Source: Hybos culiciformis
Lineage: Eukaryota > Arthropoda > Insecta > Diptera > Hybotidae
Direction: 5' to 3'
Assembly (NCBI GenBank): GCA_964007475.1
Contig: OZ023275.1
Coordinates: forward strand, 18,951,829 to 19,015,828
Length of the DNA stretch: 64,000 nt
Part shown: positions 1-12,000 of the stretch, piece after piece
Numbering within the stretch: position 1 is the stretch's first letter
How the letters are laid out: every line of letters begins with the position of its first letter
The notes under the pieces: generated by a model
Told to the model about the DNA's origin: nothing
What the model saw: only the letters and a program-made list of their open reading frames with translations
Databases searched by the model: none
Translations under genes and position numbers: made by a program

Positions 1-240
1 TCAAGAACTAGACAGGGAGATTATCCATACTTACATGTACCGGTATCAGCTTCGACATGGATAGTTAGGTAGGTATCTGTAATTTTGTTTGTAGGTAAAA
101 AAAAAAATATGCATCCGCGATCCTATTGAATATTAATCTAGCATATTTGTTATATTTGTTCTTGTTTTTGTAATAATAAAATAAAACAAAATAAAATATA
201 AAATATAAGTAAATTTTGAAGTTTGTTTTTTATTTTTTAG

Positions 241-970
241 ATAATCTATGCTGCTTAATAGATGATGGTGCCCATTGCCGAAATGGTAGGTATTAAATTT
301 TAAAAATATATTAAACAAAAGCCTTAGGTACATTTCGCTCTAAAATTGAACATGTAGATATATGTATACTTTCAATGTTACCTTTGTAATGGTTTTTCAC
401 AAGACCCCGGAAACTTTAAACATTTTATAAATCCTAATGCAATATCAACTAAAGGACTAACACATTTTTTTTTTATTTCAGTTGCTGGGAATGCATCATA
501 TGGTAAGAGAATTCAAAAAATTGTCGCACAACGTAAGTTGAAATTGGGCATTGATTATAATGCTAATCACATTTATATTTGTGACTATCATAAGTCAAGA
601 ATTCAATGTGCACGTACTAAACGCCGTCGTAAAGATTCTGAAGATGACAGCAATGAGACTGATACAGATCTTCCTGAAGTAAGGAAATATTTTTACAATC
701 TGTTTTATTTTTTATTTCATTATTAATTTTTTTTTTTTTTTTTTTTTTAAGATTGATTTATATCAATTGCAAGTAAACACATTGCGTCGATACAAAAGGC
801 ATTATAAAGTACCATCAAGACCAGGAATGAATAAGGCTCAATTAGCTGATGCCATTACTAAGCATTTTAAAACTATTCCAATTAAAGAAAAAGAAATCAT
901 TACTTATTTCATTTATATGGTGAAATCGAATTCGAATAAATTAGATGGTATTGGGAATGATACGACGTGA
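241..970 (+). CDS. Sap30: SAP30, Sin3-HDAC co-repressor subunit (5' end missing)
   Basis: SAP30 is a nuclear scaffold subunit of the Sin3-histone deacetylase complex that contacts DNA/phosphoinositides through a zinc finger and Sin3 through its C-terminus. Exons seen: 241-285, 482-678 and 752-970, joined in frame by GT-AG introns of 196 and 73 nt; together they give 152 residues and a TGA stop. The first begins with the zinc-finger motif [10 protein letters not shown], followed after the intron by [19 protein letters not shown], then [10 protein letters not shown], which supplies the remaining zinc ligands, and the basic stretch TKRRRKDS. The last exon is the Sin3-interaction domain ([18 protein letters not shown]). 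The N-terminal exon was not found in bases 1-238 and probably lies outside the window, so perhaps 15-25 residues are missing. A poly(A) signal AATAAA lies at 1108-1113. Identification is firm; SAP30 and SAP30L are not distinguished, as insects usually have one gene. Confidence 0.93.
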
Positions 971-2519
971 ACACGCAATTTTTTTTCTTTATGTATAATT
1001 AATAAGCTATAAAATATATTTGAAATATTTTAAGATTTTTATAACATCTATGTTTATGTCAAAGTTCAAATTTACAAAATATCGAATTTTCATAAAATTC
1101 TGAACGCAATAAATGTTCAATCTATTAATTCACTTTATTGAATACAGAAGCTAATTAAGTAAAAGTTGAAATCTAAAACTCGTAGTGAATTCGTTAATAT
1201 TTTATTAACGCAAAGAAAGCCATACTTTTAACAAGTGTATGCAAAAATCTGCATTTCGCAATTTCGAAAATATCTGCGAAAACATCTTTTTATCTAATTA
1301 ATTATTAGAATACTCAGCGTACATTTTTTTTATTCATATTCTATATTTTCTTAAAAAGTTTATAAGATAAATTATATTTACGAATAAGAATATTGAATGT
1401 CTCAAAAAAAAGTTTCAAATGAAAATATAATGTCTGTAATAACTTAAATAAATTTCAAATGTAAATTCCTTTTCTTTTTGTATAAAAAGACTGTGTCATA
1501 AACAAAACTTAGTTTTATTTTCAATTCATAAATATGTGACGTTTAATATGATTATTATTAAAAATTAAGTAAAAAATATATGTACTTCAACATCAACACA
1601 TCTATATATTTTTTTTAATTTTTGAAAAGGTTTAGAACAAATACATATACCTAACATAATTCCAACAATAACAATTTAATATCAATATTTTTTCCAAAAA
1701 TTGAAAGGAAAAAAATTTTTAAATTTTATACAGAATTATTTTGGTTAGATTTGTGGATTATGTTAATGTATTGCAAAGAATTATAGAAATAAAATTAAAC
1801 ATTATGCATAAAAATATAAATTATTGTATAAGTGTAAAGGAATTGAATTCATCTAAATTTTTAAGAATATTCCCATGTATTTTTAAATTTTCCTACGAAT
1901 AATATAAAAACTCGACTGATGAATATCGTATTTTATATACAATACTACGAACTTGACTTGAAATTTCGAAATTGTAAAACACTGTAATACTCTTAAAAAT
2001 ATCTCCCTACTATTTTTTATAAATTATGGGTAATGTGTCTTTTTGTCCCTCACTGTTGCTACTAAAATCAACCGCTTTGTTCACTGACTGCGCCACCAAG
2101 TATATTGTTGAAATAGTTTCCGAAAACAAGCATTCAAAAAAGAAGAGTGCCCTCTGAAATGGAGGGCGAATGTTCAGCGTACTAGGATGAGTTACTTAAG
2201 AGAACATACAATAGAAGGTTTAGTCTCATTTATTTTTATTCCAGAAAATAAATTCAAGTTTCAATGTTTTGGAAGATTTTATAAATGGGAAGTTTTTAAT
2301 TTTTTTTTCTAAAGTAGTTATTTTAAAATTCGAATAAAATTAAAAATAAATTTAATAATTATTTTTATTAAACACGAATAACATTAAATTTCTTACTATG
2401 AAATTTGTAAATATATGAAAAAATAAAATAAAATTCGATTTTTTTGTAATTTATGATAAACATTTACTTTCTAAGATATTAAAATAATTTTTTTGCCATT
2501 TTCTTAGAAAAATTATCTA
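971..2519. other. Intergenic, convergent 3' ends of SAP30 and EXOSC9
   Basis: No coding signal is seen. The stretch holds the SAP30 3' UTR (poly(A) signal at 1108-1113) and the EXOSC9 3' UTR entering from the right. The only structured patch is a less AT-rich one at about 2040-2200, with a short hairpin (GCCCTC at 2149-2154 pairing with GAGGGC at 2162-2167, and CATTC/GAATG outside it). Confidence 0.6.
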
Positions 2520-5099
2520 TTATTCAAATAGCATTTTAGTTTCCTCTTCTTCAGAATCTTCACTCACTGTTTCAATTTTATTTTTAGATTCATTTTTTTT
2601 TGTATTCGCTTTTAATTGTTTATTTGGATTCTCCATTGATTGCTCGAATTGTGTTTCGAAAGTTTCACTATCACCCTGCATTCCATTATCACTGTCTTCG
2701 TCATCACTATCAGTTTCAGGTAACCATTTAGCTTGGTTGGAAGTCAAAACTGTGATACCACTATCAAGTTTTTCAGCTAAAAAATTAAAAAAATAATTAT
2801 TTTTGTAATATTCTATTATAAATTTAATAGTATAAATAAGAGTTCGAAATTATATCAAATAAATAAAATACTTTTCCCCTAATGTTTGTTTTTAATGTTA
2901 TTTCAATTTACAATGAACGCACCTTTAACATTGTCTGATTCTTCTGGTACAAGTACAATTGGCTTAAATGGTGCATCGAATGAAAAATCTCTTAATCTTA
3001 AACTTAATCGATCTTCAGCTAACGAACTTAGTTTATTCAATTTCAAACAAGCAGTAAAACCAACAGATTTTCCAGCAATTCTTTCTTCTAAATCTTCTGA
3101 TAATATAGTTTTAACGTAATCAACAATTTCTTTTGCCTTAGTTGCAGCTCTACTAGCTTGTTTTAATAATAAGCTGGGATCACTAAGTGTAGTACCACCA
3201 AAATTCAGACAACAAAGTTCTCGATAGGAATTTAATCCAAATACCATTGTAGCATCTGATGCTCGTTCTTCAATGTAAGTTGGATCAGCCAGAGCTATAG
3301 TTCTAAAATTAAACGAAATTAAGGCCATACTTATAATATTGCAAAAATTAAAAAAAAAACTCACCCTTTCTCATAAATTGCGTAAGAGATGCATACTGGA
3401 TAATGATGTAATACAATTGGAATGAAATCTTTCTCAGCCGCTGAATGAATTTTTACTTCATTTTCATCAATAGAGACATCTGGCCTCTTGAAATGTGCCA
3501 ATGCTGCTAATGCTGCTATACTGGCACAATCAGTTATATTTCCATCAAAATTTAAAACATTTAAATCAAGTCTTAAGATCCAAACTTTTTCTTCAGCCTG
3601 AACACACAACGATTCCAAATCAATACAACGTGAATCCTTGAACGTTCTTTCAAGAATTCTAGTTGTTTTCACCAGTAAATTAGAATTTCTACCAGTCTCG
3701 AAATGTACCGCCGCCATTTGGCCTATTTCCATATTAATAAAAATCATTCCTTCTGTTGGTCTGGTAGTTTGAGGTTGCCCTAAATCACATGACACTTGAG
3801 CCAATATTTTTGTTTTACCCATCGAAACATGAGCACTACCCCAATCTGAACCAAAATTTATTTTCAATTTTCTAAATTCGCCCAGCTTTCTTCCATCGAG
3901 ACGCTAAAACAAAATTAGTTAATTAATCAAATTAAAGTTAAAATAATATGAAATTGTTATGATTTCTTGATAGGTCTAATCGACAACAACAAACAAGAAT
4001 ATTTAAAATTTCTGGATTGATATTAAAATCCATTCATGTAACTGACATATACGCGCCAGCCGCAAATCCCACTGACCAACCACCAGACCACCCGCCGCCC
4101 CCATCCCCCTCTTCTTTTGGGACACCCCCTTTATCTTTTTTCTAAAAATAGGGCCGATTGGGCAAAAAAAAAAATTGCCCATACAAAAATTATGAAAACT
4201 TTGGGGGGCCCTATCTCCGAAACGGAGCCTTTGCCCCAAGAACTGATTTCAGTTTTGGGGGTTTGGGCACCACCTCTACTCCCCTCCAAGTTTCAGCCAA
4301 TTCTGAGTGTTCAAGAAAACTGTAGTATCGCCCAAAACTAAAACTGGTAGGCATATACTAGTCGAAACATAGTAGTGTCCCGAAAAAAACCTTTAATGCC
4401 TTTGTTTTGTTATAAATTATATACATATACTATAAGGGGCGTAGAATGGGCTGAAACTTGGTGGGGGGGGTAGAGGCGGTGCCCAAACCCCTAAAACTGA
4501 AATCAGTTCTTGGGGCTCAGGCCCCGTTTCGCAGATAGGGGCCCCAAAGGTTTCATACATTTTTGTATGGAAAAATTTTTTTTTGTACCCGATTTGCCCA
4601 ATTTTTTGGAAAATGATAAAGGGGGTATTCCAGAACGATAGGGGGGTGGGGGGCGGCGGGCGGGCGGTCTGGTGGTTGGTCAGTGGGATTTGCTGACCAA
4701 CCACCAGACCGCCCCCACCCTCCCTTTCGTTCTGGAATACCCCCTATACTCTCTACAAAAAAAATGGAGCAGCTCGAGCAAAAAAAAAAAAATTCCCTTA
4801 CAAAATGTATGAAAACTCTGGGGGGCCCTTTCTCCGAAACGGGGCCCGAGCCCCAAGAACTGATTTCAGTTTTGGTGGATTGGGCACCGCCTCTACCCTC
4901 CACCAAGTTTCAGCCCATTCTGAGTGGTTCACGTCATCTGCACTTTAGCCCTATAAGGTACCTATATAGTACAGAGAGAAGAACTGAAAGAAACCAACCC
5001 ACCATGCCATATTGTAAATCCATAGTTTTTTACCTGTTGCTGCTTCAAAGCTTGAAGAATAAAGTTTTTTTCACAATTTGATATAGGAGTCTCTTTCAT
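2520..5099 (-). CDS. EXOSC9: EXOSC9 / RRP45, RNA exosome core ring subunit
   Basis: This is an RNase PH-like subunit of the exosome ring, which channels RNA to the catalytic Rrp44/Rrp6 subunits in nucleus and cytoplasm; the animal ring itself is catalytically inactive. Coding exons, in transcript order: 5099-5034, 3903-3365, 3302-2923 and 2776-2520; all junctions are GT-AG and keep frame, giving 413 residues, close to the size usual for insect homologues. The start is the ATG at 5099 (MKETPISNCEKNF), a typical RRP45 N-terminus. RNase PH domain 1 begins with RLDGRKLGEFRKLKINFGSD and contains LNVLNFDGNITDCASIAALA; domain 2 has DPTYIEERASD and GKSVGFTACLKLNKL. The last exon is highly acidic and Ser/Glu-rich (DSDDEDSDNG; SEDSEEEETK), as in other metazoan EXOSC9 tails. 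Intron 1 (3904-5033) is by far the longest and holds the GC-rich repeats listed separately. The gene is divergent from ANAPC4. Confidence 0.95.
4062..4310 (+). repeat. GC-rich intronic repeat, copy A
   Basis: About 250 bp of much higher GC than its surroundings inside EXOSC9 intron 1. It starts near CAAATCCCACTGACC, runs through a C-rich segment, an A-run, a GGGGGGCCC block and the palindromic CTGATTTCAG segment, and ends near AAGTTTCAGCCAATTCTGAG. Two more copies follow at 4433-4691 and 4692-4930. The family is not recognised. Confidence 0.8.
4433..4691 (-). repeat. GC-rich intronic repeat, copy B (inverted)
   Basis: Reverse-complement copy of the 4062-4310 unit. It ends with TGGTTGGTCAGTGGGATTTG, the exact complement of the start of copy A, and abuts copy C head to head. 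The junction forms a near-perfect palindrome (GGGCGGTCTGGTGGTTGGTCAG against CTGACCAACCACCAGACCGCCC, spacer TGGGATTTG) that could extrude as a hairpin. Confidence 0.8.
4692..4930 (+). repeat. GC-rich intronic repeat, copy C
   Basis: Direct copy of the 4062-4310 unit, lacking its first nine or so bases at the junction with copy B. It retains the C-rich segment, an A-run, the GGGGGGCCC block with CTCCGAAACGGGGCC, and the AAGTTTCAGCCCATTCTGAGTG end. Confidence 0.8.
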
Positions 5100-6046
5100 T
5101 GCAAAATTTTTAATTCATAAAAAATCGAATTTAAAAAAAATTAAAACAGAAATAAATAATTCAAATCAAATCTTCAAAAATCAAAAACATCAACAAAAAT
5201 CAACACATGAAATGAATGAGAAAAAAAGTTGATATAATCATAAAACATAACCAAAATAAAACCAGTAAACAAAAATGACAGTACCCAAAATATATTATGA
5301 AAACATTTTAGTGCTATTCAGTTTAATTTTGTGGCGAGCCTTCAGATAAAATGTTTAAGATCAGCTTCATTGAATCGAAGGGAGTGATGAGAAATCCTGA
5401 TAATAATAATAACATAATAATCAAGATCAATCCATACAGGTTGCGTAATAGTGAACAAAAAGGAAAAAAAAAATGGCCGCGGCTCTGACGTCATTGATAT
5501 CCAATTTCCATATATTGTTCCATATATTGTTGTTGTTTTTTTCATTTTTTTCTTGAAAAATGCAAATTTTATATAGAAAAATTGAACAGCTGGATATCAC
5601 TTACGTCACTTGACATTTCTCATAAAAATCACGTTTTACGCAACCTGTATGGATTGATCTTGATAATAATATTTTAAATCCAAAAGAAGTAAATTTAAAT
5701 TAAATTCGTTATAAGCCGACGGCTACAAATCGTTTTTTTTTTTGTTTTTTTTTTTCTCTACACATTTTTTTATTTCGGCATCGTATTTTTTAAGTATTTT
5801 CTTCCATACACTTCTTCTGAATTTTGTTGTTTTTTTTAATTTGTTTACAAAAATTAACAACAAAATAATTTTACCGTACCTACCGACCGGCTTCATTTCA
5901 TTTGCGTTTTTCGTTTTCGTCGAATGAGAAAAGAAAAAGAACTAAATAAAGGATTGATATTTTTGTGATTGAAATTCTTTTATTTCATTCTTAAAAAAAA
6001 AAAGATTTAAAATTAGATCTTTTTTTTTTGTTTAAATAATTTCTCA
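5100..6046. promoter_or_regulatory. Divergent upstream region of EXOSC9 and ANAPC4
   Basis: Start codons of EXOSC9 (5099, minus) and ANAPC4 (6047, plus) are 947 bp apart and point away from each other, so both promoters must lie here or in unseen leader exons. No convincing TATA box or initiator could be assigned. A 243-bp terminal-inverted-repeat element occupies 5421-5663. A short palindrome (AGCCGACGGCT) lies at about 5714-5724. Confidence 0.5.
5421..5663. mobile_element. Non-autonomous element with perfect 28-bp terminal inverted repeats
   Basis: The left end TCAAGATCAATCCATACAGG plus TTGCGTAA is repeated exactly in reverse complement at the right end (5636-5663). TAATAA flanks both sides (5415-5420 and 5664-5669) and may be, or may contain, the target-site duplication; local AT richness makes its exact length uncertain. 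The interior carries a second imperfect inverted pair around GACGTCATTGATATCC (about 5486-5502) and GGATATCACTTACGTCAC (about 5592-5609), so most of the element could fold back. No coding capacity. Confidence 0.8.
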
Positions 6047-9000
6047 ATGTCATTGATAAATGCAATGAAACAAATATTGGCCCGTAATTTGGGTTTCAGA
6101 GTTGAAACTATGTGTTGGAGCAGGAAAATGGATCTAATTGCAATTGGGAATGATAAAGGTGAGTGCAGGCAAAAATTATGTAAATAAAAGACTAGGAGGT
6201 GCCAATGTAAAATTAAAGTCTCTCAAAAAAGTCCTAAGTATAAGATAAATCTATGCCTACCATCCCGAACACTATACACTTACAACTTAAAGCAATAAGT
6301 GTCCTTAAGGGACAAACCCGCTTTTGTAGGATCTATCCCGCATTGAAAATTGTCCCTATTATAAAACAACACAAACACAAACACTGGATCAAGTGGAATC
6401 GAACCCACGACCGAACACATTGTAGGATAATGACAATACCACTACACCATGACGGCCAACATTGGAAATTGACCGGCTTTAGAATTCGTTTTTTTTCCTT
6501 ATTAAAAAAAAATCTTTTATATAAAATCTACTCCACAAATTGCAACTTTATCATTATTATATACAATGTACCAATTTACACTATTAATTCATGTACCTAT
6601 ACTGATTTTCTATCTCTTTCTCATTCTTTCACTCCGCTTGCCTACAACAGAACTTTGATTCTTGCCAAGAATTTTGAAATTAAAGACATTTTGGAAAGTA
6701 AATACAACCTCAGAAACACTTCAAAAAAAGAACGAAAAGTGAGTTTATTTTCAATATCAAATTTCGTGCAAATATCTATCATTTGATTTTGAATAATATA
6801 CTATCACTATGAAGTTAAAATTGATTATAATTCTCTATTTCGAAAAATTTTTAATCAAAATTTGAACGGAAATTTTTCGGTGTCACCTAAAAGTTTATTT
6901 TATAAGCTAAAAGTAAAAGATCACTTCTGTCTCAAATTTCGAAAAAATTTTATTGTTTTGATAACAATCCACTATTTTGGAAAATATCTAATAAAAAGTA
7001 GTAGTAGAATGTTGTTTTTTCTGTATATATTAGAATGGACTTGTATTAAAATTGATGTAGTGATTAAGTGATTATAGTAACCAAAAAAATTATTGAGCGT
7101 TCAATGGCTTATGCAATTTTAGAAATATTAGCAATAATAACATAAAATCACCTTAAGAAGCGAAAGTCACATAAAGCTAAGATTTCTTAACAAAACTAAC
7201 CAATAGGTCACAGGAAAAAAAATTGCTGATTATTCAGAGATAATAAAATTTAATTTTCTTTTAATAAAAAATTACAGTAGATTGATTAACTCTTTGAATT
7301 CCAATTTAAAAATAATAAGTTCGTTATTATTTTTTTTTTCATATATATACCTTAAAAAAAATTAAAAAAATATTTTTTTTTTTTACCAAATTGTGTCGGA
7401 ACATTGATTTTTCTAGTGCTAAAAAGTTTTTTAATATTTAAAAAATAAATATAAATATAATAAATATTATAGTTATGAAAAATAATTTTAATTTTGATTC
7501 CATGTAATGACGCATAGGTTCGTATATATTTAAATATTGCTTTTTCTTTTATTTCATCTCATAAATAAAAAAGCATGCACTTTTGCTAAAAGGAATAAAC
7601 ATTATCTATAATCATGTGTATCTATCCCATTCAATATATAGTAAATATTTTTTTTATCTGAATTTTGGAAATTATGTTTCTCTTTCAAGTTTGGTCACCT
7701 AATTGGTGATCTTGAGCGCAAATTATTCTCACAGAACCGTCCATTATCCAAATTTTAGTGAATATAACCAAAAATCATTCTCCACTTGGTGATTCTCCAA
7801 CAAAAAATGGGTCGTCGTCGTGAGCATAGTATTTCCAACTTTAGGTTAATTTCAAAGTTGAGATGATGTTGGCTTAGCCAAAATTGATGATTGTGACCGC
7901 GATTTTACCAATTTTGTTGCTAGGAAATTACTAGGAAATTACCAATTAGGAAATTACCAATTTTGTTGCTAAGAAATCAATCGATCGATCTTTTGTTTCT
8001 AGTACCTATTATCAGAAAGATAATCTTTCTTATTTTATATCTATGTGTTTCTTATTTTTCATTTTAAGGTGAAGTAATTATACATAGATTAAATTGGCAA
8101 AAAATTTCCTCATTTCCATCACCAGGCGATAATATTAGAGTAAGAGAAATTTCATGGCAAACAGATGAAAGTGTTATTGCAGTTGGTTTGTTAATTTGAA
8201 ATATGTACACCTATAATAAAAATTTTAATTAACTATGTATTTTCATTCTCTAAATTTTTGTAGCTTACAGTAATGGCAAAGTATCTTTATATGATGTTGA
8301 AAAAGACGATGAAATATATTTTTATGAAATGGAACATGACATAAAAACATTACATTGGACCAAACCATTATCGTCTGAAAATATTGAATATAAATCTGAG
8401 GTGAAAAAATTGAATAAGAATCTTTATTTTTTCGAAAAATTTTTTTTGCTGCAAAATAGTGGTTTCTTTTTCAAGTTAAGACAAACCTACGATAGCTTTA
8501 GTATTTTTCAGAAATCCAATAAAAAATTCCCATTATACAATTTTTTCTATTATAGACTAAATTTGAAAATTATTTACCACCATTACCAAATTTAAGCACA
8601 TTATCTTCATCAGCACGCAAGACAACTGTAACATTTTCTAAAGGAACACCATCCTTTTTGATTGTTAGCCTAGTAACTGGAAAAATTTCGATTTCAGTTT
8701 TAGGTGTTCTACCATGCGGTTTGATTAATTTGTCAGATCATTTAAAATGTCCAAATGATTTTGAGGTATTTGATGTTCAAATGGGTTCAACTTTTGATGA
8801 AATTATTGTTTATGCCCGGGATGGTACACAAATGAATATTTTAATATTTAAAAATTTGATATTATCAAATTCTACACCATCATTGTTTAATTTGGCCCGT
8901 AAACATGGATATATATTAGAGACTTTAAAGTAAGTTTTTATTTATAAAATATATGTTTCGAATTTAGAGTGTTCTTGTCGGAAATAATGAAAACGGAATT

Positions 9001-12000
9001 TAAAATTCAATTTGAAATACCTAACTATGTTTTTCGAAAAAATTTTATGTTTTTCTTTTCCCATTTTTACATTCACGCTAGGCGCACAAAAATAAATTCT
9101 GTGGTTCACTAAAATAAGAAATCAATTTTTGTACGTGCGTAAGTGCGGATTCATGGAAGCCATTGTTTAATGGGACTTGGTACCAGTTTTGATTTTTTGT
9201 TCCAAAATTTTTTTGAAAAACAGTTTTAGATTATTTTAAAGTTTAATTTAGAAAAAACATTTCATTCACAACCTCCCAACTGTTTGATACTTTAAAAGGG
9301 TATAAAACTTTTCAGAATCGGTTAAGGCTAAATGCTCGGAATCTCTTCAAAACCATTTTTTTGTGACACAAAAAAATGGTTTTGAAGAGATTTCGAGCAC
9401 TTAGTCTTAACCGATTCTGAAAAGTTTTATACCCTTTTAAAGTATCAAACAGTTCGGAGGTTGTGAATTAAATGTTTTTTCTAAATTAAACTTTAATATA
9501 ATCTCAAACGGCTTTTCAATCAAATTTTGGGACGAAAAATCCAAACTGGTACCAAGTCCTCTTAACAGTTCGATTAATTATTATTAATAATGTCACACTA
9601 AGCCCAGAAATTATTTTTTTTTTTTTTATTGTTTATGCAAATAGTTTGTATTTCAATATATATATACAAAATTTTTGATTCCATTTTATTTAAACCAATT
9701 ACTTTTATTTTCAGTTATATTAATGAAACCATTCAATGTATCATTGAAGCATGGGAAACTGTTTTATTAGAAATGGATAATAAATTAACAAAATATGCAA
9801 ATTCGCAACCAGAAAGTGCTGCCTCTGCAGATTTTCTAGAACTTTTGTTATTTGGAGTACCGTCTCCTGAATTGGAACAATTTTTAACAAGGTGAATACA
9901 CTATTGTGAAGCGATTTTGAAAATATGTTTTAAATCGTTTTTTTTTTAGAGACCTGACAGAAAAAGGATTAAAAAAACTTGGAACATCCATTGATTTAAG
10001 CTACTCAACAATTCAAAATTTAGTTGTTAAACCTATGAACAGCGCTGCAATCAATTTATTTTATCATTTAAATAATTTAAAAGGATTAAGTAAAAATACT
10101 TACTTTTACAAGGTTAAGAAAAGAGATATATTTTCGTACAATTTATTTTATTACATTTATTTAAAAATAAGTTTTACAATTTGATGTTTTTTTTTTATTA
10201 AGTACCCAAATTTCATAGAGTTTTGGATAAGTCGATTTTATGCAAGAGAAAAAATTCTAACCTTTCGATTTGCTACCTAAACGAGATCCAAATATTAAAA
10301 ATTTATTTATTTTCCCAGAGTAAATTTCTTTTAAAATTATTTGATTTCAAAATGTTATAATTGTTTAAATGTTTCAAATCTATTTGTGGAGGAACCATAT
10401 GAATATAACATATCTGGGTATTAAATCTTTCATTAGAAAATATTTTTTTACGAAATCTTGTTTATTCGCGCTCAAATGTATTATTAAGCTTCACAACATT
10501 TTAGTTGAAATATTTTGACCAAATTATGTTTCTATATTACATTAAAACCTTCATTTATATTTATTTTGTATTTCTATTAAAATGTTATGGTAGAGCCATT
10601 TATTTTATATTTTAAAATTATAATGTGTTTTTTGTTACAGAATTTAATTTCAAAAGATGCAACTGATGTAGCAATTAGAAATGCTGGAGCATTTTTATTG
10701 AAAATTATCGAATTTCAGCAAGCAATTGATCAATCTATGAATGATTATAAAATTTTTTGGTGTTGGCTACAAACAACAATTATACGTTTAATGGATGAAC
10801 CAGTTCCAGATGATATGTCATCGATTTCGCAGGAAGATATCACACATTTAGCAGAATTTCTTTATAATTTTGACGATTGTATTTTAGAAAGAGGTAAACT
10901 TTAAAAACAAATTTTTAAATTTACTCATTTATTTATTTATTTAATCATTCATACATTTAAATTCGCGGCAGATAATATATCAGATAAAGAGTTAGATACT
11001 TATTAGAAATGAAGATCTAATTAAAAAATTGGTAGTACTTAATACTGTTACTGAAGGAAGTGTGAGGGGATATAGGGATAAAAAGAAAAGTAGAAATTTA
11101 TGATTAAATAATGCCTGGCCTCTTTCCTTAAATATGTTTTCTTGTTTTGGTGCAACTGATAGGCTTTATTAATTTTTTTTTCTTTCTTTCTGCTTATTAT
11201 TTAATAAGATTGTTTGAATGTTGTAATTTTTTTAGAAGACGGAACCAAAATTAATCGGAAATTTAATTTGGAACGAGTAGGACAATATTTAGCCGATGAT
11301 TGTATTCAATTTCCACAAAAATTTGATAATCATGATCAGTGGCAAAGATTGTTGGAGGAAAATCAATGTTTGAAAGACTCACCATATATTTTTCCATGTA
11401 ATAATGAAAAATCATTAATTCAAGAGCATAACAAACTTAAAGAATCAATTAAGAATTTATTTTCAAAACCTAATGAGAGCATCGGTGATGCATTTAGTTT
11501 AAAATCCAGAATTACTTGTGGTGATGTAAACAGCACAACAGAAATTAATTATAGCTATTTTTTGAATAAATCTAATAACTCAGATTTAATGTCGATTTCC
11601 TTGCAAAATAAGGAAATATTATTCATTCAATCCCTGGAGGACACAATTAAAATGACGAAACTGAACTTTCAGATGGGACCATTTACTCAAGCAAAAAGCT
11701 TACAAATGTTTGATGAATGTAACATTAAACATTTCGAATTTTATAATGATTCAATTTTGTCGCTACTTTTACATGGAACATCTTCAGATGGTAAAATTAC
11801 AAGTTATTTCGTTCAGCTGCCATTAGATTCGATAAAAGAAAAATGTTCCATCCATTCAGTATCAAGTGAAATCAGTGCAATGAATGTCATTCAATTAAAT
11901 ATTTTAGATACATTAGATAGCAACTATTTTAAAGCTGTTGATGGTTATTGCACTAATATTGCTGTATCCGGTAGTAGGAAGGTAATTTGTTAGATCCTTA

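Noticed and set aside
1..240. First coding exon of SAP30
   Set aside because: ATGs at about 35 and 57 are followed by early stops and no donor gives the required phase, so the start was left outside the window.
2131..2172. Small hairpin between SAP30 and EXOSC9 as a regulatory RNA element
   Set aside because: A 6-bp GC stem with a weak outer 5-bp pair; too short to separate from chance.
4003..5081. Open frames of 74-132 codons in the GC-rich repeats called as genes
   Set aside because: Both strands are open because stop codons are rare in GC-rich DNA, they lie in an EXOSC9 intron, and no splice or start context supports them. Kept only as a low-interest finding.
6391..6460. Functional tRNA gene on the minus strand
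   Set aside because: A and B boxes are good, but T-stem, anticodon stem and acceptor stem do not pair, and a SINE-like body follows.
6253..6786. 177-codon open frame in ANAPC4 intron 1
   Set aside because: It runs antisense through the SINE and has no protein-family resemblance; only the exon-like 6651-6738 part is worth a test.
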